In this document: positions 47,633-55,679 of the stretch, one piece after another | Numbering within the stretch: the stretch's first letter is position 1 | Layout of the letters: every line of letters begins with the position of its first letter | Assembly (NCBI GenBank): GCA_963731205.1 | Contig: CAVSUJ010000002.1 | Location: 930,001-994,000 of the forward strand | DNA length: 64,000 bases | Reading direction: 5' to 3' | Source of the DNA: DATAZK01 sp963731205 | GTDB lineage: Bacteria; Actinomycetota; Actinomycetes; Frankiales; Frankiaceae | Notes under the pieces: generated by a model | Told to the model about the DNA's origin: nothing | Database searches by the model: none | Seen by the model: the letters and a program-made list of their open reading frames with translations, nothing else | Translations under genes and position numbers: made by a program

Positions 47633-47641
47633 TTGTCCACA
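47633..47641. promoter_or_regulatory. Isolated perfect DnaA box upstream of rpsF
   Basis: TTGTCCACA in the gap before rpsF-ssb-rpsR-rplI. A single consensus box may let DnaA influence this operon, which includes single-strand binding protein. Confidence 0.45.
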
Positions 47642-47714
47642 GTCGGGACATCCGGTGGGCCCGGGATCGCCGCGCTTGGTACCGTCGATCACGGCACTTC
47701 GTCTGGCATTTGCC

Positions 47715-47774
47715 CGGCGTCACGCCGAATCCTCCTGCCACGGATCGTCCGTGGCCGCCTGAGACCGTGGGAGG
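47715..47774 (+). promoter_or_regulatory. Structured rpsF leader, candidate S6:S18 autoregulatory element
   Basis: Hairpin CGGCG-TCA-CGCCG (47715-47727), then CCTCC (47731-47735), complementary to the rpsF Shine-Dalgarno GGAGG (47770-47774). CCACGG (47738-47743) can pair with either of two identical CCGTGG copies, 47749-47754 or 47765-47770, the second touching the ribosome site. CCG follows the first stem. S6:S18 leaders with a CCG-bearing hairpin are known in other bacteria; assignment here is inference. Confidence 0.5.
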
Positions 47775-47781
47775 TCTTCTT

Positions 47782-48114
47782 TTGGCAGCGCGCCATTACG
47801 AGCTGATGATCATCCTCGCGCCCGATCTCGAGGAGCGGACCATCACCCCGTCCCTCGAGCAGTTCCTCACCGTCATCCGCAATTCCGGCGGCACGGTGGA
47901 GAAGATGGACGTGTGGGGCCGTCGCCGGCTCGCGTATGAGATCAACAAGAACTTCGAGGGCATCTACGCGATTGTCGAGCTGCTTGCCGAGCCCGACGCC
48001 ACCGCCGAGCTCGACCGTCAGCTCAACCTGAACGAGTCGGTTCTGCGCACCAAGGTCCTCCGCCTTCCCGAGAAGAAGCCGGCCCGGGCCGCCGAGGCAG
48101 TTCCCGCCGCCTGA
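47782..48114 (+). CDS. rpsF: 30S ribosomal protein S6
   Basis: 110 residues: ARHYELMIILAPDLEERTITPSL at the N-terminus and KMDVWGRRRLAYEINKNFEGIYAI are the S6 pattern. The start is TTG 47782, with GGAGG 7 bases upstream; an upstream in-frame start would take in leader DNA. First gene of rpsF-ssb-rpsR-rplI. Confidence 0.95.
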   Translation: MAARHYELMIILAPDLEERTITPSLEQFLTVIRNSGGTVEKMDVWGRRRLAYEINKNFEGIYAIVELLAEPDATAELDRQLNLNESVLRTKVLRLPEKKPARAAEAVPAA

Positions 48115-48230
48115 CCCGGTCCCGCCAGCCGGTGATACGTCACTCGACGGTTCGTCACCTCACACCGTCACTCACGTCAGCACTCCTGACACCTGAGAAA
48201 ACCACTGCTACCTAAGGCCCCGGGGAGACC

Positions 48231-48755
48231 ATGGCAGGCGAGACCGTCATCACGGTGATCGGCAACCTCACGAATGATCCCGAGTTGCGCTTCACGCCGA
48301 ACGGCGCGGCCGTCGCGAGCTTCACCGTCGCGTCGACCCCCCGCACGTTCGACCGCCAGAGCAACGAGTGGAAGGACGGCGACACGCTTTTCCTGCGTTG
48401 CACCGTCTGGCGTCAGGCGGCGGAGAACGTCGCCGAATCGCTTCACAAGGGGACCCGGGTCATCGTGCAGGGACGCCTGAAGCAGCGCAGCTTCGAGACC
48501 CGCGAGGGCGAGAAGCGCACTGTGGTCGAGCTCGAGGCCGACGAGGTCGGTGCCTCACTGCGTAGTGCGACGGCCAAGGTCAACAAGGCCAATCGCGGCG
48601 GCGGCAACGGCTCGTTCGGCGGTGGTGGCGGCGGCGGAGGCGGCGGCGGGTATTCGGGTGGTGGCGGCGGCGCACCAAGCGGCGCCCCCGCCGGCCCGAG
48701 CGATGATCCCTGGAGCTCATCGGCGGGCAACTTCAGCGAAGAGCCCCCTTTCTAG
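48231..48755 (+). CDS. ssb: Single-stranded DNA-binding protein
   Basis: 174 residues: OB-fold (about 1-110) with VITVIGNLTNDPELRFTPNG and FLRCTVWRQAAENVAESL, then a flexible Gly-rich linker with an 11-Gly run, and the acidic partner-binding tail ending EEPPF. GGGGAG precedes the ATG. Genes rpsR and rplI follow closely. Confidence 0.97.
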   Translation: MAGETVITVIGNLTNDPELRFTPNGAAVASFTVASTPRTFDRQSNEWKDGDTLFLRCTVWRQAAENVAESLHKGTRVIVQGRLKQRSFETREGEKRTVVELEADEVGASLRSATAKVNKANRGGGNGSFGGGGGGGGGGGYSGGGGGAPSGAPAGPSDDPWSSSAGNFSEEPPF

Positions 48756-48767
48756 TAGGAGAAGACA

Positions 48768-49004
48768 ATGGCCAAGGCTCCCCTTCGGAAGCCGAAGAAG
48801 AAGGTCTGCGAGTTCTGCAAGAGCAAAGCGGCCTACATCGACTACAAGGACACCGCGCTGCTACGGCGCTACGTGTCCGACCGCGGAAAGATCCGGGCGC
48901 GGCGCGTCTCGGGCAATTGCAGCCAGCACCAGCGTGACATCGCGGTGGCCGTGAAGAACAGCCGCGAGATGGCGTTGCTGCCGTACTCGAGCACGGCGCG
49001 CTGA
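48768..49004 (+). CDS. rpsR: 30S ribosomal protein S18
   Basis: 78 residues with KVCEFCKSK and a later GNCSQHQRDIA, a Cys-containing zinc-ribbon (C+) form. Actinobacteria often have a second, zinc-free S18 used in zinc shortage; this is the zinc type. ATG 48768 with TAGGAGAAG upstream. Confidence 0.96.
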   Translation: MAKAPLRKPKKKVCEFCKSKAAYIDYKDTALLRRYVSDRGKIRARRVSGNCSQHQRDIAVAVKNSREMALLPYSSTAR

Positions 49005-49011
49005 GGCCGTC

Positions 49012-49461
49012 ATGAAGCTGATCCTGACGCAAGAAGTCGGCAGCCTCGGCGGTCCCGGAGACCTCGTGGAGGTCAAGGACGGCTACGGGCGCAATTACCT
49101 GGTGCCGCAGGGTCTGGCGATCCTCGCCACTCGGGGCGCCGAGAAGCAGGTGTCGCAGATCCGCCGGGCGCGCGACGTGCGGGAGATCCGCGACCTCGGA
49201 CAGGCCCGCGAGGTGGCCGCGTCACTGGCCGCGCTGCCCGTGCGCCTTTCGGTACGCGCCGGCAACGGCGGTCGGCTGTTCGGTTCCGTCACCTCGGGCG
49301 ATGTGGTGGAAGCCGTCACTTCCGCCGGCGGCCCCAAGCTCGACCGGCGCCGCATCGAGCTCACCGAGCCGATCAAGCTCGTCGGCCAGCACACCGTCTC
49401 GGTGCGGCTGCACCCAGAGGTGACCGCGTCGATCACCGTCGACGTGGTGGCGGCTGACTGA
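49012..49461 (+). CDS. rplI: 50S ribosomal protein L9
   Basis: 149 residues: MKLILTQEVGSLGGPGDLVEVKDGYGRNYLVPQGLA is the N-terminal L9 domain; a long helix and the C-terminal domain follow. Seven bases after rpsR. Last gene of the operon; a strong terminator lies downstream. Confidence 0.97.
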   Translation: MKLILTQEVGSLGGPGDLVEVKDGYGRNYLVPQGLAILATRGAEKQVSQIRRARDVREIRDLGQAREVAASLAALPVRLSVRAGNGGRLFGSVTSGDVVEAVTSAGGPKLDRRRIELTEPIKLVGQHTVSVRLHPEVTASITVDVVAAD

Positions 49462-49489
49462 CACCGGGCAAACCCTGGCAGTACAACGA

Positions 49490-49523
49490 AGAGGGGCACG
49501 ACCGTCGACGGTCGTGCCCCTCT
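49490..49523. terminator. Strong bidirectional terminator after rplI
   Basis: A perfect 34-base palindrome: AGAGGGGCACGACCG, TCGA, CGGTCGTGCCCCTCT. Between convergent rplI and the RDD gene. Confidence 0.9.
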
Positions 49524-49534
49524 CGCTGTTGTGA

Positions 49535-50185
49535 CTAGAGCTGGACGTTCGAGACGTCGACGACGACCGTGCCGGCGAGGCGGTCCCACCCGGCGCGGTA
49601 GTTCTTGTCCTGGTCGAAGATCATGAAAGCGGCGATCAGGAAACCGATGTAGATCGTGATCGCGCTCAGGAATCCGATGACGATGCCCCGGATGACGAAG
49701 TCGCGGAAGGCGCTCTTGCCCCAAGTGGCGACCCGGCCGGTATTGATGTCGACGTACTTGAGATTGGTGACCTTCTTGCCCGGCGTCTGACCGTCGCGCC
49801 AGGCGAAGAGCAGCCAGATGAGGTAACCGATGCCGAGCGTGACGATGGCCAGCACGATCTCGAGCAGGTAGACACCGAATCGCTTGCCCGGGCTGGCGAG
49901 CGGCACCAGGACCTGCTGACCCTGGGAGTTGAACACCGGGTAGTAGCCCGGTGGCACCTGCGCGTACGGCGCGGGCGGCCCACCCCATTGGCCTTGCGGC
50001 GGCTGACCGTACTGCGGCTGGCCGTACTGCCCGGGCGGCCCGGCCTGTGGCTGGCCGTACTGGGGTGGTGGCCCTGATTGGGGTTGCCCGTAGTAGGGCT
50101 GCCCCTGCTGCGGGTTGGAGCCCTGGTCGCCGGTGGGTTTGTCGAACGGCGACTGACCCCCCTGCGGCGGGTTCGGGTAGCTCAT
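49535..50185 (-). CDS. RDD family membrane protein
   Basis: 216 residues. Residues 1-85 are a Pro/Gln/Gly/Tyr-rich tail with repeated YGQPQ-type units; the RDD domain follows (about 93-216) with helices at 98-120 and 160-185, and SPGKRFGVYLLE carrying the first conserved Arg; GQTPGKKVTNLKYVD is a typical RDD element. ATG 50185 with GAGGA at good spacing. Function unknown; RDD proteins are small-molecule or ion transport candidates. Confidence 0.85.
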   Translation of the reverse strand: MSYPNPPQGGQSPFDKPTGDQGSNPQQGQPYYGQPQSGPPPQYGQPQAGPPGQYGQPQYGQPPQGQWGGPPAPYAQVPPGYYPVFNSQGQQVLVPLASPGKRFGVYLLEIVLAIVTLGIGYLIWLLFAWRDGQTPGKKVTNLKYVDINTGRVATWGKSAFRDFVIRGIVIGFLSAITIYIGFLIAAFMIFDQDKNYRAGWDRLAGTVVVDVSNVQL

Positions 50186-50287
50186 GCGCATTCCTCGCGT
50201 CGGATGGCACCCGCGCCTTTGGCGGGTGTGCGCAGTGTGACAGCCCGCGGGGACATCGGCACGCATTCACCGCACTTCGACCCACGG

Positions 50288-51808
50288 CTAGCGCTCGTGT
50301 GCGGGGCGGCGGGGCAGCAGTTGGATTCCGATCAACACGACGGCCGCGATGGCGATCAGCAGGTAGGAGCTGCTGGTGAAGGCGCGCCCGATGGTGCGAA
50401 CAGCGCTGCCGTGCTGGTGGGAGATGCTCCCGTAGAAGACGATCCCGATCAGGGCCACCCCGAGCGCCCCGCCGAGCTGCGTCACCGTGGAGAGCACGCC
50501 TGAGGCCAGGCCGACGTGCTTGGAGGCGACCCGGGCCAGCACCAGACTGGTCAGTGGCGCGATGATCAGGCCCATCCCGGCACCGTCGACGACGAGTCCG
50601 GGCACCAGCCAGAGCACGGTGCCGGTGCCGGAACTGGCGCCGATGCGGTGGATGCCGAAGTCCAGCAGCAGCAGGCCGCCGATCATGGTCAACGCTCCGA
50701 GGGCGACGGTCTGGCGACCGAGCCGCTGTGCGACTGCACCGGATGCCATGGCGGTGATCACGTAGCCGGTGCCGATCGCGACGAACAGTACTCCGGAATG
50801 CAACGGCGTCAGCCCGACCCCGTTCTGCACGTAGACCGCGAGCACCAGGAAGAACGACAGCTGACCCATGAAGGCCACCAGCTGGACCAGCACTCCCGTG
50901 CTGAACGCCCGATCGGCGAACAGCGAGAGGTTGATCAGGGGCTCGCGTCCGGCGCGGGTGATTCTCCTTTCGTACCAGGCGAAGTCGGCCAGCAGTACCG
51001 CTCCAGCAGCGAAGCTCATGAAGGTCCAGAGCGGCCAACCCTGCTGGCGGCCCTGGATCAGCGGCAGCACGACGGCCACCAGCGAACCCGTGAGCAGCGC
51101 GGTGCCGGTCCAGTCCAGCCGGCTGCGCTGCGGTGCCCTGGATTCGGGGACGACGCGGGGCACCAGCGTCACCGCCGCAATCCCGACCGGCACGTTGATC
51201 AGGAAGCACGAGCGCCAGCCGGCCCCGGCGATGTTCGCCTGGATCAGTGCCCCGCCGATCAGCTGGCCGAAGATGGCGGCCAGGCCCATGGCGAGGCCGT
51301 AACCGGTGATCGCCGTGGTCAGTGCGCGTCCCCGGAACGCGGTGCCGAGAATGGCCAGCACCTGCGGGGTGAGCAGCGCGGCAGCCAGCCCTTGAAGCAC
51401 CCGCGCCCCGATCAGCGTCGAGGCGGTGGGCGCGAACCCGCAGGCGGCCGAGGCGATGGTGAACAGGCCGAGGCCCAGGCTGAACATCCGGCGCCGGCCG
51501 AACATGTCGCCGAGGCGGCCGGCGGTGATGACGCCGGCGGCGACCGCCAGGCCGAAGCCCGCGATGATCCACTGGACGGCGCTGTCGCTGGCGTGCAGAT
51601 CGCTCTGGGTGGACGGGATGGCGACATTGACGATGAAGATGTCGAGCGTCGACATGAAGATCCCGGTCAGCACGACCAGGAGCGTCGGCCAGTTGATTGT
51701 CTCGCTGGCGAGCTGCTCGGACCCGATGGCGTGGGCTTGATCGGCAGCCGAAACCCCTGTAACCACAGGGGTTTCGGCTGCCTCGGCAGGCCCCAGGACC
51801 TGGCTCAT
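50288..51808 (-). CDS. MFS drug exporter, DHA2 family
   Basis: 506-residue efflux pump. Motif D1 LDIFIVNVAIPSTQ, motif A GRLGDMFGRRR and motif C-like GLAMGLAAIFGQLIGGAL are visible; 14 helices expected. Residues 1-40 form the cytoplasmic tail whose DNA holds an 18-bp perfect stem-loop. ATG 51808 overlaps the SnoaL-like gene stop (ATGA). Likely under the divergent XRE regulator. Confidence 0.92.
   Translation of the reverse strand: MSQVLGPAEAAETPVVTGVSAADQAHAIGSEQLASETINWPTLLVVLTGIFMSTLDIFIVNVAIPSTQSDLHASDSAVQWIIAGFGLAVAAGVITAGRLGDMFGRRRMFSLGLGLFTIASAACGFAPTASTLIGARVLQGLAAALLTPQVLAILGTAFRGRALTTAITGYGLAMGLAAIFGQLIGGALIQANIAGAGWRSCFLINVPVGIAAVTLVPRVVPESRAPQRSRLDWTGTALLTGSLVAVVLPLIQGRQQGWPLWTFMSFAAGAVLLADFAWYERRITRAGREPLINLSLFADRAFSTGVLVQLVAFMGQLSFFLVLAVYVQNGVGLTPLHSGVLFVAIGTGYVITAMASGAVAQRLGRQTVALGALTMIGGLLLLDFGIHRIGASSGTGTVLWLVPGLVVDGAGMGLIIAPLTSLVLARVASKHVGLASGVLSTVTQLGGALGVALIGIVFYGSISHQHGSAVRTIGRAFTSSSYLLIAIAAVVLIGIQLLPRRPAHER
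51743..51782 (-). promoter_or_regulatory. 18-bp perfect stem-loop inside the exporter 5' coding region
   Basis: GGCAGCCGAAACCCCTGT (51743-51760), loop of 4, ACAGGGGTTTCGGCTGCC (51765-51782): perfect inverted repeat, 26 bases after the exporter start codon. It encodes the AAETPVVTGVSAA stretch of the N-terminal tail. No T run follows. Possible translational or transcriptional attenuator, or a captured repeat. Confidence 0.7.
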
Positions 51809-52185
51809 GAAGGCACCCGGTCCAGGAAGCCCAGCACCCGAGTGACCTTGCCGTCAGCGTCGGTGGTCACGACGTCGAATCCTGCGACAGGCGCAGGGAT
51901 TCCGGCCGGTCCGAGCTCCCAGCCGAAGCGCGCCTGCTCATGGTGGGCGTCGACGCTGCCGAAGGCTGTGAAACGGAATCCAGGAAACTGCTCCTGCACC
52001 GCACCGATCGTCGCCGCGAGCCCGTCGCGTCCGCTGACGTCGACCAGCGGGTCGGTGTAGTGCACGTCTTCGGCGCACAGTTCGGCGACGAGAGCCTGGC
52101 GTTCGCTCGGGTCCGTCGCGTTCCACATCGCGAGGTAGGTGGACGCGATCCGGTCGAAGTCTGTGGCGGCTGGAGTGGTGGTCAT
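51805..52185 (-). CDS. SnoaL-like / NTF2-fold protein
   Basis: 126 residues. FDRIASTYLAMWNATDPSERQALVAELCAEDVHYTDPLVDVSGRDGLAATIGAVQEQFPGF matches the nuclear-transport-factor-2 cone fold used by SnoaL polyketide cyclases and many small-molecule-binding or isomerase proteins. ATG 52185 with AAAGGG 8 bases upstream. Coupled to the exporter by a 4-base overlap. It could bind or modify the compound that the pump exports. Confidence 0.82.
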   Translation of the reverse strand: MTTTPAATDFDRIASTYLAMWNATDPSERQALVAELCAEDVHYTDPLVDVSGRDGLAATIGAVQEQFPGFRFTAFGSVDAHHEQARFGWELGPAGIPAPVAGFDVVTTDADGKVTRVLGFLDRVPS

Positions 52186-52266
52186 CGCGAGGGCCCTTTC
52201 GTCTTTGCAGCGACACCTGATGTGCCGCAATGTCACCAAGCGTCCGGGCGGCAGGCACCCGCGTCG

Positions 52267-52283
52267 ATGACCCCGGAGGTCAT
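52267..52283. promoter_or_regulatory. Inverted repeat in the XRE/SnoaL divergent gap
   Basis: ATGACC-CCGGA-GGTCAT, 6-base perfect arms, between the divergent genes at 52185 and 52329. Candidate operator for the XRE regulator. Confidence 0.5.
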
Positions 52284-52328
52284 GGGCGAGCGACGCGAGG
52301 CGTCTTACCGTTGCCTGGTGATGACAAG

Positions 52329-53162
52329 ATGACGACCTTCGAACACGCCTCGCAGGTGCTCGCTCCGGCCACTGAACGGGTCGCACGTGAGTCCCAGGTG
52401 GGCAAGTTGCTACGCACGTGGCGCGAGCGCCGCCGGCTCACCCAGCTCGATCTGGCCCTGGCGGCGGACGTGTCGACGCGCCACATCAGCTACGTCGAGA
52501 CGGGACGCTCGAAGCCGACGAGCCAGATGATCCTGCACCTGTCGGATCAGCTGGAGATCCCGCTACGCGAGCGCAATGTGCTCCTGCTCGCCGGCGGCTA
52601 CGCGCCGGCCTACCCGGAACATGAGCTGAATTCGCCACCGATGTCGGTGGTGAACGACGCCATCAACTCGGTGCTCGAGGGTCATGAGCCGTATCCCGCC
52701 GTGGTGGTCGACAGGCACTGGGAGCTGGTGGCCGCCAATGCGGCCAGCGCCGTGCTTACCGACGGCGCGGCTGCGCACCTGCTCGAACCGCCGGTCAACG
52801 TGCTGCGCCTGTCGCTGCACCCCGACGGGATGGCGCCGCGCATCCTGAATCTCGGCCACTGGCGGGACCACATCCTGCACCGGCTCGCCCACCAGGCGCA
52901 GGCGACCGGAGACGCCGAGTTGCGTGAGCTTCACGATGAGCTGGTCAGCTATCCCGGAGGCCGGGCCGACGCTCCGGGAGGCGGTGGTCCGGCGATCGTC
53001 GTCCCGCTGCGCTACCGCACCCCGCACGGCGAGCTCTCGTTCTTCAGCACCACGACCGTGTTCGGCACGCCCCTGGACGTCACGGTGGCGGAGCTGGCCA
53101 TCGAGGCCTTCTATCCCGCCGAACCGGGCACCTCCGAGGTCCTCAAGCGTCTCGCGGGCTGA
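52329..53162 (+). CDS. XRE family regulator with MmyB-like ligand-binding domain
   Basis: 277 residues. N-terminal helix-turn-helix (about 20-75, LLRTWRERRRLTQLDLALAADVSTRHISYVETGRSKPT) followed by an MmyB/MLTR-type PAS-like domain (about 105-275) with YPAVVVDRHWELVAANAA. These regulators bind fatty-acid-like or other small ligands. Start ATG 52329 after a -10 TACCGT (52306-52311), no clear ribosome site. Divergent from the SnoaL-like/exporter pair, its likely target. Confidence 0.9.
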   Translation: MTTFEHASQVLAPATERVARESQVGKLLRTWRERRRLTQLDLALAADVSTRHISYVETGRSKPTSQMILHLSDQLEIPLRERNVLLLAGGYAPAYPEHELNSPPMSVVNDAINSVLEGHEPYPAVVVDRHWELVAANAASAVLTDGAAAHLLEPPVNVLRLSLHPDGMAPRILNLGHWRDHILHRLAHQAQATGDAELRELHDELVSYPGGRADAPGGGGPAIVVPLRYRTPHGELSFFSTTTVFGTPLDVTVAELAIEAFYPAEPGTSEVLKRLAG

Positions 53163-53196
53163 GGCTTTCGCCCGCAGCGCTTGGCAAGATGGACGC

Positions 53197-53751
53197 ATGC
53201 CTGAGACCGGCCGTATCCGTCCGATCGTGACTGTCGGCGACCCCGTGTTGAGCACCCCGTGCCGCGAGGTCACCGAATTCGACGACGAGTTGCGCACCCT
53301 GGTGGCCGACATGTTCGCGACGATGTACGACGCGCCGGGAGTGGGCCTCGCCGCCAACCAGATCGGCGTCGACCTGCAGGTCTTCGTCATCGACTGCCCC
53401 GATTCGGAGAACGGCAGCTTGGTTGGCCACGTCGTCAATCCGCGGCTCGAACCAGCGGGGGAGGATCGCGAGCTCGAACTCGACGACGAGGGCTGCCTCT
53501 CCATCCCCGGGCCCTACACCGACGTGCCGCGCCTCAAGCACGCGGTGGTCACCGGGTTCGACTCGTCAGGAGCGCCGGTGCGCCTCGAGGGATTCGGACG
53601 CGCCGCGCGCTGCCTTCAGCACGAGACCGACCACCTTGCGGGCTATCTCTACATCGATCGGCTGCCCGCCAAGCAACGGCGACGCATCCTGCGGGAGTAC
53701 GAGGAGCTTCAGGAGAAAGCTGCGGCTGGAGCCCTAGAGTCGGCGGGGTGA
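53197..53751 (+). CDS. def: Peptide deformylase
   Basis: Removes the formyl group from new proteins. 184 residues with the three motifs: GVGLAANQIG, DEGCLSIPG (metal Cys) and CLQHETDHLAG (metal His pair and catalytic Glu). The C-terminal helix KQRRRILREYEEL is typical of actinobacterial Def. ATG 53197 after a short leader. Followed 7 bases later by a small membrane protein gene. A fmt gene is not adjacent. Confidence 0.95.
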   Translation: MPETGRIRPIVTVGDPVLSTPCREVTEFDDELRTLVADMFATMYDAPGVGLAANQIGVDLQVFVIDCPDSENGSLVGHVVNPRLEPAGEDRELELDDEGCLSIPGPYTDVPRLKHAVVTGFDSSGAPVRLEGFGRAARCLQHETDHLAGYLYIDRLPAKQRRRILREYEELQEKAAAGALESAG

Positions 53752-53758
53752 ACCGCAG

Positions 53759-54157
53759 ATGCTAGCTTCGGCGCTCGACACGATCCGGCTCTCCCTGCAC
53801 GTCTTGGCGGCGACGATCTGGGTAGGGGGCCAGCTCACCCTGGCGGCTCTCGTACCCACGCTGAAGGCCGCCGGGGTCGACGTGCCGAAGGCTGCGGCCA
53901 GGCGGTTCAGCCAGGTGGCGTGGCCGGCGTTTGCGGTCCTCGTCGCCACCGGGATCTGGAACATCACCGCGGTGCACGATCAGACCAACACGTACAAGAC
54001 CGTCGTGATGGTCAAGGTCGTCTTTGTCATCCTCTCCGGGCTCACGGCCTATCTGCACCAGCGCGCCACGACCCGCAAGGGGCTCGCCATTTTCGGCGCG
54101 CTGACCGGGCTGACCGCCCTGATTACCCTGGTGATCGGCATCGTGCTCGCTGGCTGA
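53759..54157 (+). CDS. Four-helix membrane protein, CopD/DUF2269-like
   Basis: 132 residues with four helices (about 8-30, 46-66, 79-98, 108-130). HVLAATIWVGGQLTLAALVP near residue 14 with the conserved His and Trp-x-Gly-Gly resembles the CopD/DUF2269 family of haem- or copper-related membrane proteins. Close behind def on the same strand. Ligand not proven. Confidence 0.65.
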   Translation: MLASALDTIRLSLHVLAATIWVGGQLTLAALVPTLKAAGVDVPKAAARRFSQVAWPAFAVLVATGIWNITAVHDQTNTYKTVVMVKVVFVILSGLTAYLHQRATTRKGLAIFGALTGLTALITLVIGIVLAG

Positions 54158-54178
54158 GGATCGCCGGGCAAGCGACGT

Positions 54179-54637
54179 TCATCCCGGGACCTCGCGATAG
54201 GCCTTGCTCAGATCCCAGATCAGCTGGGGCATGAGGGTCAGCAGGCGCACGCCGAAGAGCGCGATCGCCGCGGTCCACCACCGGCTGACGCTGGGCTCCG
54301 CTCCGGGGGCGGTATGGGCAGTGACGTCAGCGAGCACTGCCCCGATCGTGGTCAGCAGCGCGGCGACCACCGCGGCCGTCAGCCTCCCGTAGCTGCGATC
54401 GATCAGCTTGCGCAGCCGTCCGAAGCTGGGAATGTGCGGATCATCCGTGACGCGCAGCCGCAACTGGAACGCGAAAACGAGCGTGCCGAAAAGGAAGCCG
54501 GTCAGGATCGCTGCCCCGGACAGGACGTCAGCGGCACGGGTCAGGCGCAGCCCGCGCAAGGCGCAGAGCAGCGCGACTGCTGCGGCCAGAGCCCATCCGA
54601 TCACCTGAAGCGCGAACTCATCGCGCGGCCGGCTCAT
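54179..54637 (-). CDS. Four-helix membrane protein of unknown family
   Basis: 152 residues: helices at about 8-28, 34-60, 84-106 and 119-140. The loop after helix 2 reads RLRVTDDPHIPSFGRLRKLIDRSYGR. ATG 54637 overlaps the stop of the gene upstream (ATGA), so the two proteins are made together. No recognised family; the pairing of a soluble protein with a small four-helix protein is typical of two-part systems, but no role is visible. Confidence 0.65.
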   Translation of the reverse strand: MSRPRDEFALQVIGWALAAAVALLCALRGLRLTRAADVLSGAAILTGFLFGTLVFAFQLRLRVTDDPHIPSFGRLRKLIDRSYGRLTAAVVAALLTTIGAVLADVTAHTAPGAEPSVSRWWTAAIALFGVRLLTLMPQLIWDLSKAYREVPG

Positions 54638-55548
54638 GACGAGAACCTCTTGAGCAGCCGGGTGATCGTGGCAGCCGCCTCGCCGAGGAACTCCGCATCA
54701 TCGGGCTGGGTGACCCGGCCCGGATCGCCCAGCGGATACACCAGATGCATCGGCTCGGTCGCGTCGAGGTAGACCTGCCGGCGCTGGCCCCGGCACTCCA
54801 GCAGCAGGCTGGTGCGCTCGGGATCGAAGCTGACGCCGAACGCATCGCGGGGGCTGACGACTCGCTCCAGCAGCGGGCGCAGCAGTGCCTTCGGCAGCCG
54901 CATCCCGCGCCCACTCGCCTTGATGGTGGTCTCCACGGTGGCCGCGACGGACTGCCCGCTGAGGCTGCCGCTGGAATAGGCGGGGAGGGCCGCCTGGCGC
55001 GTCAGACTCGCCGATACCAGCACCGCCTCGGCGAGGAAGCCCTCCCAGTACTCACCATCCGCGAGGTACTCGAACTCCACCCGGACACCGGGGACGGCGC
55101 GCTCCCATTCAGCGGCGAAAGCGCCGACCGGGCCTCGGAATGCGGGGCTTCGTCCGACCACTTCAGCGGCCAGCAGCGCGGCGGTGCCCGCTGTGGGGAT
55201 CGCGAGCAGATGCCGGTAGCGATGCACCGTGGCGTCCTGAGGTCTGACGCGTGCCGTGGGCATGCCGGCGGAGGTGTCCAGCACGCGACCGGGGATTCCA
55301 TTGGGCCCGTACTCGACGTCGAGCCGGATCCAGCGGTGTGGACTCGGAGGCTGGATGGACCGCCGCGCCGGCGAACTACGCCAATAGCGCCGGGTGCGCA
55401 CGACATGGTCGGAGCGCTCATCACGGAAGAACGTCTGCCACTGCGCCCCGAGGTCAAGGCCGCGACCGTCGACATTGTCGACCTGCAACGGACCGCCGCA
55501 GCCATCGGCGCGGCGGACCCGCAAACCGATGACGCTGTATCCGTACAC
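54634..55548 (-). CDS. Protein of unknown function, partner of a four-helix membrane protein
   Basis: 304 residues, no signal peptide, no membrane helix. The first 75 residues are Arg-rich; the rest is an alpha/beta mix with SGQSVAATVETTIKASGRGMRLPKALLRPLLERV and VSPRDAFGVSFDPERTSLLLECRGQRRQVYLDATEPMHLVYPL. No motif matched to a known enzyme. GTG start at 55548 without a strong ribosome site; later starts are possible. Its ATGA overlap with the following membrane gene points to a two-gene module. Confidence 0.6.
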   Translation of the reverse strand: MYGYSVIGLRVRRADGCGGPLQVDNVDGRGLDLGAQWQTFFRDERSDHVVRTRRYWRSSPARRSIQPPSPHRWIRLDVEYGPNGIPGRVLDTSAGMPTARVRPQDATVHRYRHLLAIPTAGTAALLAAEVVGRSPAFRGPVGAFAAEWERAVPGVRVEFEYLADGEYWEGFLAEAVLVSASLTRQAALPAYSSGSLSGQSVAATVETTIKASGRGMRLPKALLRPLLERVVSPRDAFGVSFDPERTSLLLECRGQRRQVYLDATEPMHLVYPLGDPGRVTQPDDAEFLGEAAATITRLLKRFSS

Positions 55549-55679
55549 AGGAAGAGATTCCCCCGCACCTCTGACAATTTCTGCGGTTGTTTCGGGACAT
55601 TCGGCCCTGACATGCCCACCCGCGCATCAGTAGCGTCTTACGCGTCAACCCACGGATCTTCGTGAAGGTGGGGTCGGCC

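Noticed and set aside
48617..48665. Possible frameshift in the Gly-codon run of ssb
   Set aside because: The frame continues to a proper acidic EEPPF tail, so the gene is intact.
49490..49523. Perfect 34-base palindrome as a special site
   Set aside because: Position between convergent gene ends makes an ordinary bidirectional terminator the simplest reading.
49095..51572. An 825-residue open frame spanning rplI, the terminator, RDD and exporter genes
   Set aside because: Crosses a strong terminator and three well-supported genes in another frame; low-complexity Arg/Gly/Pro/His content.
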